Assembly: GCA_945866245.1 (NCBI GenBank)
Contig: CAMBGW010000041.1
Location: 1-8,312, forward strand
Origin: Verrucomicrobia subdivision 6 bacterium
GTDB taxonomy: Bacteria > Verrucomicrobiota > Verrucomicrobiia > Methylacidiphilales > Verrucolacustridaceae
DNA: 8,312 nucleotides
Direction: 5' to 3'
Position numbers and translations under genes: made by a program. Below the pieces are notes generated by a model. The model did not search any database, had not been told where the DNA came from, and saw only the letters and a program-made list of their open reading frames with translations. The first letter of the stretch is position 1, and every line of letters begins with the position of its first letter. Positions 5,555 through 8,312 of the stretch are shown piece after piece.

Positions 5555-7017
5555 GATAACTCCACGTACGGTCTTAATCCATGTCGTCCGCCCTCACGTC
5601 CATAACCACTCTCCTTGTATCCACCAAAAGGAGAGGCTGGATCAAATTTATTAAAGGTATTCGCCCAGATCACACCCGCCTTGATCCCGCGAGTTACTTT
5701 GAAAATCTTGGCGCCCTTATCAGTCCAAACACCTCCCGAAAGCCCATAGGGCGTATTATTGGCTTTCTCTAAAGCCTCATTCAGGGTTCGGAAGCTCTGA
5801 ATCGCCAGCACCGGACCAAAGATCTCCTCCTGCACGATCCGGTGGGATTGAGCCACTTTGGTAAAGAAACTTGGTCGAATCCAATAACCCTTATCCGGAA
5901 CAGCGCACTTCGTCTGGAAAAGTTCGGCCCCCTCCTCTTGCCCCACTTTGAGATAGTCCTGAATCCGCTCGCACTGCGCTTTTGAGTTAATCGCCCCAAT
6001 GTCGGTATTCTTATCTAGCGGATCCCCCACGATCAGATGTTCCATCCGCGCTTTCAGTTTTTCCACGACCTCTTCTTCCACGCTCTCCTGGACCAGTAAC
6101 CTCGACCCCGCGCAGCAGACATGGCCTTGATTGAAAAAGATTCCGTTTATAATACCCTCCACCGCCTGATCAATCGCGGCATCCTCGAAAATAATATTGG
6201 CCGCCTTCCCCCCGAGCTCAAGGGTCAGCTTAGTCGCTTTTCCTGCGAGGGATTTTTGAATCGCTTTACCCACATCGGTCGAACCAGTGAAAGCCACCTT
6301 ATCCAAACCGGGATGCCTGACCAAAGCTGCCCCCGTTGAACCAGCACCCGTAATACAATTAAACACCCCATCGGGGAGTCCTGCCTCCTGACAAATCTCC
6401 GAAAAAAGCAGCGCGGTTAAAGGAGTTGTCTCTGCTGGTTTCAGGACCACGGTATTTCCGCAAGCTAAAGCCGGCGCCACTTTCCAGGCCACCATCAAGA
6501 GAGGAAAATTCCACGGAATGATCTGACCCGCAACCCCGATTGGGCCGACCGATTTTCCCGGAAAGGCATAGCCCAACTTGTCCGCCCAACCCGCGTGATA
6601 GAAGAAGTGAGCAGCGGCTAGCGGAATATCAACGTCCCTGGATTCCCGAATCGGCTTTCCCCCGTCCATCGACTCAACCACGGCCAGCTCACGCGCCCGC
6701 TCCTGTATGATCCGCGCAATTCGATAAAGATATTTCCCCCGCTCTCGACCCGACATCTTGCGCCACACCTTGTCATAGGCCAGCCGAGCCGCTTTCACTG
6801 CCCGATCAACATCTTTTTCACCGGCATCGGCTACTTGGGCCAGAGTCTTCTCGTTGGCCGGATTGATCGTGGCAAAGCGTTTTCCTGATCCAGCCGGAAC
6901 AAACTTTCCACCCAGAAAGAGCCCATATTGCTCTTTGAGCTTAAAATGATCCGCACTTTCAGGCGCAGGCGCGTAGCCCCAGTCGGAACCTTTCGAGGAG
7001 ATTTTGCTTTCAGTCAT
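5551..7017 (-). CDS. NAD(P)+-dependent aldehyde dehydrogenase (ALDH16 catalytic-domain type)
   Basis: A 488-residue cytoplasmic aldehyde dehydrogenase. The cofactor site has PWNFP with Asn169, KPAE with Lys193, and FTGSTDVG (243-250). The catalytic domain has ELGGK with the general base Glu268, and NQGHVCCAGSR (296-306) with the nucleophile Cys301, aligned to Cys302 of ALDH2. EEIFGP follows at 397-402, and FGGYKESGYGREGG (464-477) closes the fold, so the enzyme should be active. It overlaps the end of deoC by 8 nt and is coupled to the next gene by an ATGA overlap. The probable substrate, inferred from context, is acetaldehyde from DeoC, giving acetate. The segment between GWADK (143-147) and PIGV (159-162) is 11 residues, against about 19 in ALDH2-type enzymes. 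That shortens part of the oligomerisation hairpin. No clear ribosome binding site precedes the ATG, so translation probably depends on deoC. Confidence 0.94.
   Translation of the reverse strand: MTESKISSKGSDWGYAPAPESADHFKLKEQYGLFLGGKFVPAGSGKRFATINPANEKTLAQVADAGEKDVDRAVKAARLAYDKVWRKMSGRERGKYLYRIARIIQERARELAVVESMDGGKPIRESRDVDIPLAAAHFFYHAGWADKLGYAFPGKSVGPIGVAGQIIPWNFPLLMVAWKVAPALACGNTVVLKPAETTPLTALLFSEICQEAGLPDGVFNCITGAGSTGAALVRHPGLDKVAFTGSTDVGKAIQKSLAGKATKLTLELGGKAANIIFEDAAIDQAVEGIINGIFFNQGHVCCAGSRLLVQESVEEEVVEKLKARMEHLIVGDPLDKNTDIGAINSKAQCERIQDYLKVGQEEGAELFQTKCAVPDKGYWIRPSFFTKVAQSHRIVQEEIFGPVLAIQSFRTLNEALEKANNTPYGLSGGVWTDKGAKIFKVTRGIKAGVIWANTFNKFDPASPFGGYKESGYGREGGRHGLRPYVELS
5560..5563 (-). 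promoter_or_regulatory. Ribosome binding site inside the dehydrogenase gene, for the pseudoenzyme gene
   Basis: On the minus strand GGAG occupies 5563-5560, with 5 nt to the ATG at 5554. It lies within the last codons of the catalytic dehydrogenase. It decides the reading of the ATGA overlap: the second frame has its own initiation signal. This argues against a simple frameshift or sequencing error in a formerly single gene. Confidence 0.6.
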
Positions 7018-7927
7018 TGGAGTAGTAGTCCGGTCCTTGATACACCCCTGTTCGCTCTTTTTCCAGTTGCATCAGCATATCGTTGGGAAGCTTGCTCGCT
7101 CCAATTCGGAATAAGGAAGGGGTCAACCAAGCGGGCCCAAGAACCTCTCGAACCATAATGAGCAAGTTCAGAGCCGCTTTGGCATTGGCAATGCCGCCCG
7201 CAGGCTTCATCCCAATCTTTTTTCCTGTCTTGCGATAAAAGTCACTAATCGCCAGCAGCATGACCAGAACTACTTCCGGGGTGGCCGCAGGCTGAATCTT
7301 ACCCGTGCTGGTTTTAATAAAGTCAGCCCCCGACTGCATGGCAATATCACTAGCCAATCGCACCCGATCGAGCGTTCCTAATTCCCCTGTCTCTAAGATC
7401 ACCTTTAAATGGGCTTTTCCGCACGCCTCTTTCACCTGCACAATTTCGTCAGCGACCCGACCATAATCACCCCGCAGAAAATCCCCACGAGAGATAACCA
7501 TGTCGATCTCATGCGCTCCCTCCGCCACCGCATAACGAGTGTCCTCCAACTTTACGGCCAAAGGATTCATTCCACTAGGGAACGCGGTCGCGACCGCTGC
7601 CACCTGAATGGGAGTTCCCTCCAGCGCTTTGCGGGCGATTCGAACCATCGTCGGATAAACACAGACTGCCGCTACCATCGGTAAATCTTTTCGACCTGAA
7701 TGCAAATGGATCGCCTTGGTGCAAAGTTGCCGGACTTTTCCGGGCGTATCTGCCCCTTCCAAAGTAGTGAGGTCCACCATCGAGAGGGCCAACTTAAGTC
7801 CCTCCACTTTTGAGGCTTTTTTAATGCTCCGCGTAGCCAGGCGTGCCACTCGTTCACGGATTCCCACCTCATCGACAGGGTGAGCCTGTAAATTCAACTT
7901 GTTCAGTGTAACAGTAGAAGGACTCAT
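7010..7927 (-). CDS. deoC: Deoxyribose-phosphate aldolase
   Basis: DeoC cleaves 2-deoxyribose-5-phosphate to glyceraldehyde-3-phosphate and acetaldehyde, the last step of deoxynucleoside breakdown, in the cytoplasm. The TIM-barrel protein has 305 residues, longer than E. coli DeoC (259) and nearer the size of animal-type enzymes, with about 40 extra residues at the N-terminus. Asp142 lies in EIDMV. Schiff-base Lys205 lies in DFIKTSTGK, and Lys241 in GMKPAGGI activates it. These match Asp102, Lys167 and Lys201 of E. coli, so the enzyme looks active. It is first of a three-gene overlapping set with the aldehyde dehydrogenase and its pseudoenzyme partner, a sensible arrangement for clearing acetaldehyde. 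No deoxynucleoside phosphorylase or kinase gene is in view. A purine-rich AAGGGG sits just before the ATG, partly inside a small hairpin. Confidence 0.95.
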   Translation of the reverse strand: MSPSTVTLNKLNLQAHPVDEVGIRERVARLATRSIKKASKVEGLKLALSMVDLTTLEGADTPGKVRQLCTKAIHLHSGRKDLPMVAAVCVYPTMVRIARKALEGTPIQVAAVATAFPSGMNPLAVKLEDTRYAVAEGAHEIDMVISRGDFLRGDYGRVADEIVQVKEACGKAHLKVILETGELGTLDRVRLASDIAMQSGADFIKTSTGKIQPAATPEVVLVMLLAISDFYRKTGKKIGMKPAGGIANAKAALNLLIMVREVLGPAWLTPSLFRIGASKLPNDMLMQLEKERTGVYQGPDYYSND

Positions 7928-7930
7928 ATC

Positions 7931-7944
7931 CCCTTCTTCAAGGG
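7931..7944 (-). promoter_or_regulatory. Small hairpin overlapping the deoC ribosome binding site
   Basis: On the minus strand CCCTT (7944-7940), a GAAG loop and AAGGG (7935-7931) form a perfect 5-bp stem. The 3' arm is the ribosome binding region of deoC, which starts at 7927. If transcription begins upstream of 7944, for example by read-through from the reductase gene, this stem could lower initiation. If it begins near 7940, as the nearby -10 candidate predicts, the stem cannot form fully. Five base pairs is a modest structure. Confidence 0.3.
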
Positions 7945-7946
7945 AA

Positions 7947-7955
7947 AGTATATCA
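7947..7955 (-). promoter_or_regulatory. Extended -10 promoter candidate for the deoC operon
   Basis: TGATATACT on the minus strand (7955-7947) is a TGn-extended -10 with TATACT matching consensus at 5 of 6 positions. No good -35 lies at 17 bp, but extended -10 promoters can do without one. Transcription would start near 7940, leaving a leader of about 13 nt before the deoC ATG. It sits just past the reductase stop and its hairpin, so deoC may have its own promoter. Confidence 0.4.
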
Positions 7956-7960
7956 TCCCG

Positions 7961-7976
7961 CCAAACGCGAGTTTGG
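7961..7976 (-). terminator. Short hairpin directly after the reductase stop codon, no U tract
   Basis: CCAAAC (7976-7971 on the minus strand), a TCGC loop and GTTTGG (7966-7961) form a perfect 6-bp stem beginning at the base after the TGA stop. It is followed by CGGGATGA rather than a T run, so it is not a standard intrinsic terminator. It may protect the 3' end, cause weak pausing, or mean nothing. Confidence 0.3.
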
Positions 7977-8312
7977 TCAAACCGTCGTCGTGCCGTTTGT
8001 TTCTGCGAAAATCGCTTTTAAATCGTCTTTCGAGCTGCGACCCAACCAACGCGTCAATGTCTCGGTACCATTTTTCTTTGTTTGGTATGCCTTGAGAACC
8101 TTGTCGATGTAGTGGTGAACCTCTTCGTAAGGAACTTTGGGTTGGATGAGAACATTAAATCGGGCATCCGCACCTGTTTTCCCGCCAAGGAACATGTCGA
8201 AGCACTCTTTTTTGACCCCATCCACGGTTCGGGTGGCACCGCGGAAGCCGATATCCGCAATCTGATGCTGACCACAAGAACTAGGACATCCGCTAAAGTG
8301 AATCCTCACTTG
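7977..8312 (-). CDS. Nitrite/sulfite reductase, sirohaem and [4Fe-4S] type, C-terminal part (runs off right edge)
   Basis: The 111 complete codons at the end of an assimilatory nitrite or sulfite reductase, which uses sirohaem and a [4Fe-4S] cluster for six-electron reduction in the cytoplasm. HFSGCPSSCGQHQIADIGFRG near the window edge contains the C-x3-C pair that binds the cluster and bridges it to sirohaem, in the form typical of the ferredoxin-dependent NirA/Sir family. The first cysteine pair and both substrate domains lie outside. The tail after about residue 70 is a normal helical C-terminus ending ETNGTTTV. The frame is open through 8312. The GTG at 8307-8309 is an internal valine, not a start. 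From this fragment I cannot tell nitrite from sulfite reductase. It reads toward deoC, 49 bp away, without obvious functional connection. Confidence 0.85.
   Translation of the reverse strand, partial: QVRIHFSGCPSSCGQHQIADIGFRGATRTVDGVKKECFDMFLGGKTGADARFNVLIQPKVPYEEVHHYIDKVLKAYQTKKNGTETLTRWLGRSSKDDLKAIFAETNGTTTV

Noticed and set aside
8307..8309. GTG as the start of a 110-residue protein at the right edge
   Set aside because: The frame is open to the window end, and the sequence begins inside the conserved iron-sulfur motif of a much larger reductase, so this is an internal valine.

Overview
The window comes from a bacterium of roughly 50% GC. It carries ordinary housekeeping and accessory metabolic genes packed tightly on both strands, with no sign of phage, transposon, CRISPR or RNA genes. 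A PVC-group bacterium, perhaps Verrucomicrobiota, is my best guess, from the general look of the QueF, DeoC and aldehyde dehydrogenase proteins and the weak ribosome binding sites. No marker gene settles this.

Left part (1-2206): an unrecognised minus-strand gene runs off the left edge. It is separated by a 185-bp AT-rich divergent spacer from a plus-strand pair. The first of the pair is a membrane-anchored family 2 glycosyltransferase resembling carotenoid/hopanoid-type enzymes. The second, 39 bp downstream, is queF, the preQ0 reductase of queuosine synthesis. This QueF has Ala where the Bacillus enzyme has an active-site His.

Middle (2207-4675): a minus-strand UPF0173 metallo-beta-lactamase-fold hydrolase converges on queF with an 11-bp gap. 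It diverges from pgi, a complete glucose-6-phosphate isomerase with all catalytic residues present.

Right part (4676-8312): four minus-strand genes. Transcription enters from the right through the C-terminal part of a sirohaem-type nitrite/sulfite reductase. After a 49-bp gap with two small hairpins and an extended -10 candidate comes a tightly overlapped trio: deoC, a catalytically complete aldehyde dehydrogenase, and a 292-residue aldehyde dehydrogenase-like protein with no catalytic residues. DeoC splits deoxyribose-5-phosphate into glyceraldehyde-3-phosphate and acetaldehyde. The dehydrogenase can oxidise the acetaldehyde.

The most interesting point is that the last two genes, joined by an ATGA overlap with a GGAG ribosome binding site, together match the layout of ALDH16, a two-domain protein with a catalytic N-terminal half and a pseudoenzyme C-terminal half. 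Here it appears as two separate polypeptides beside deoC.
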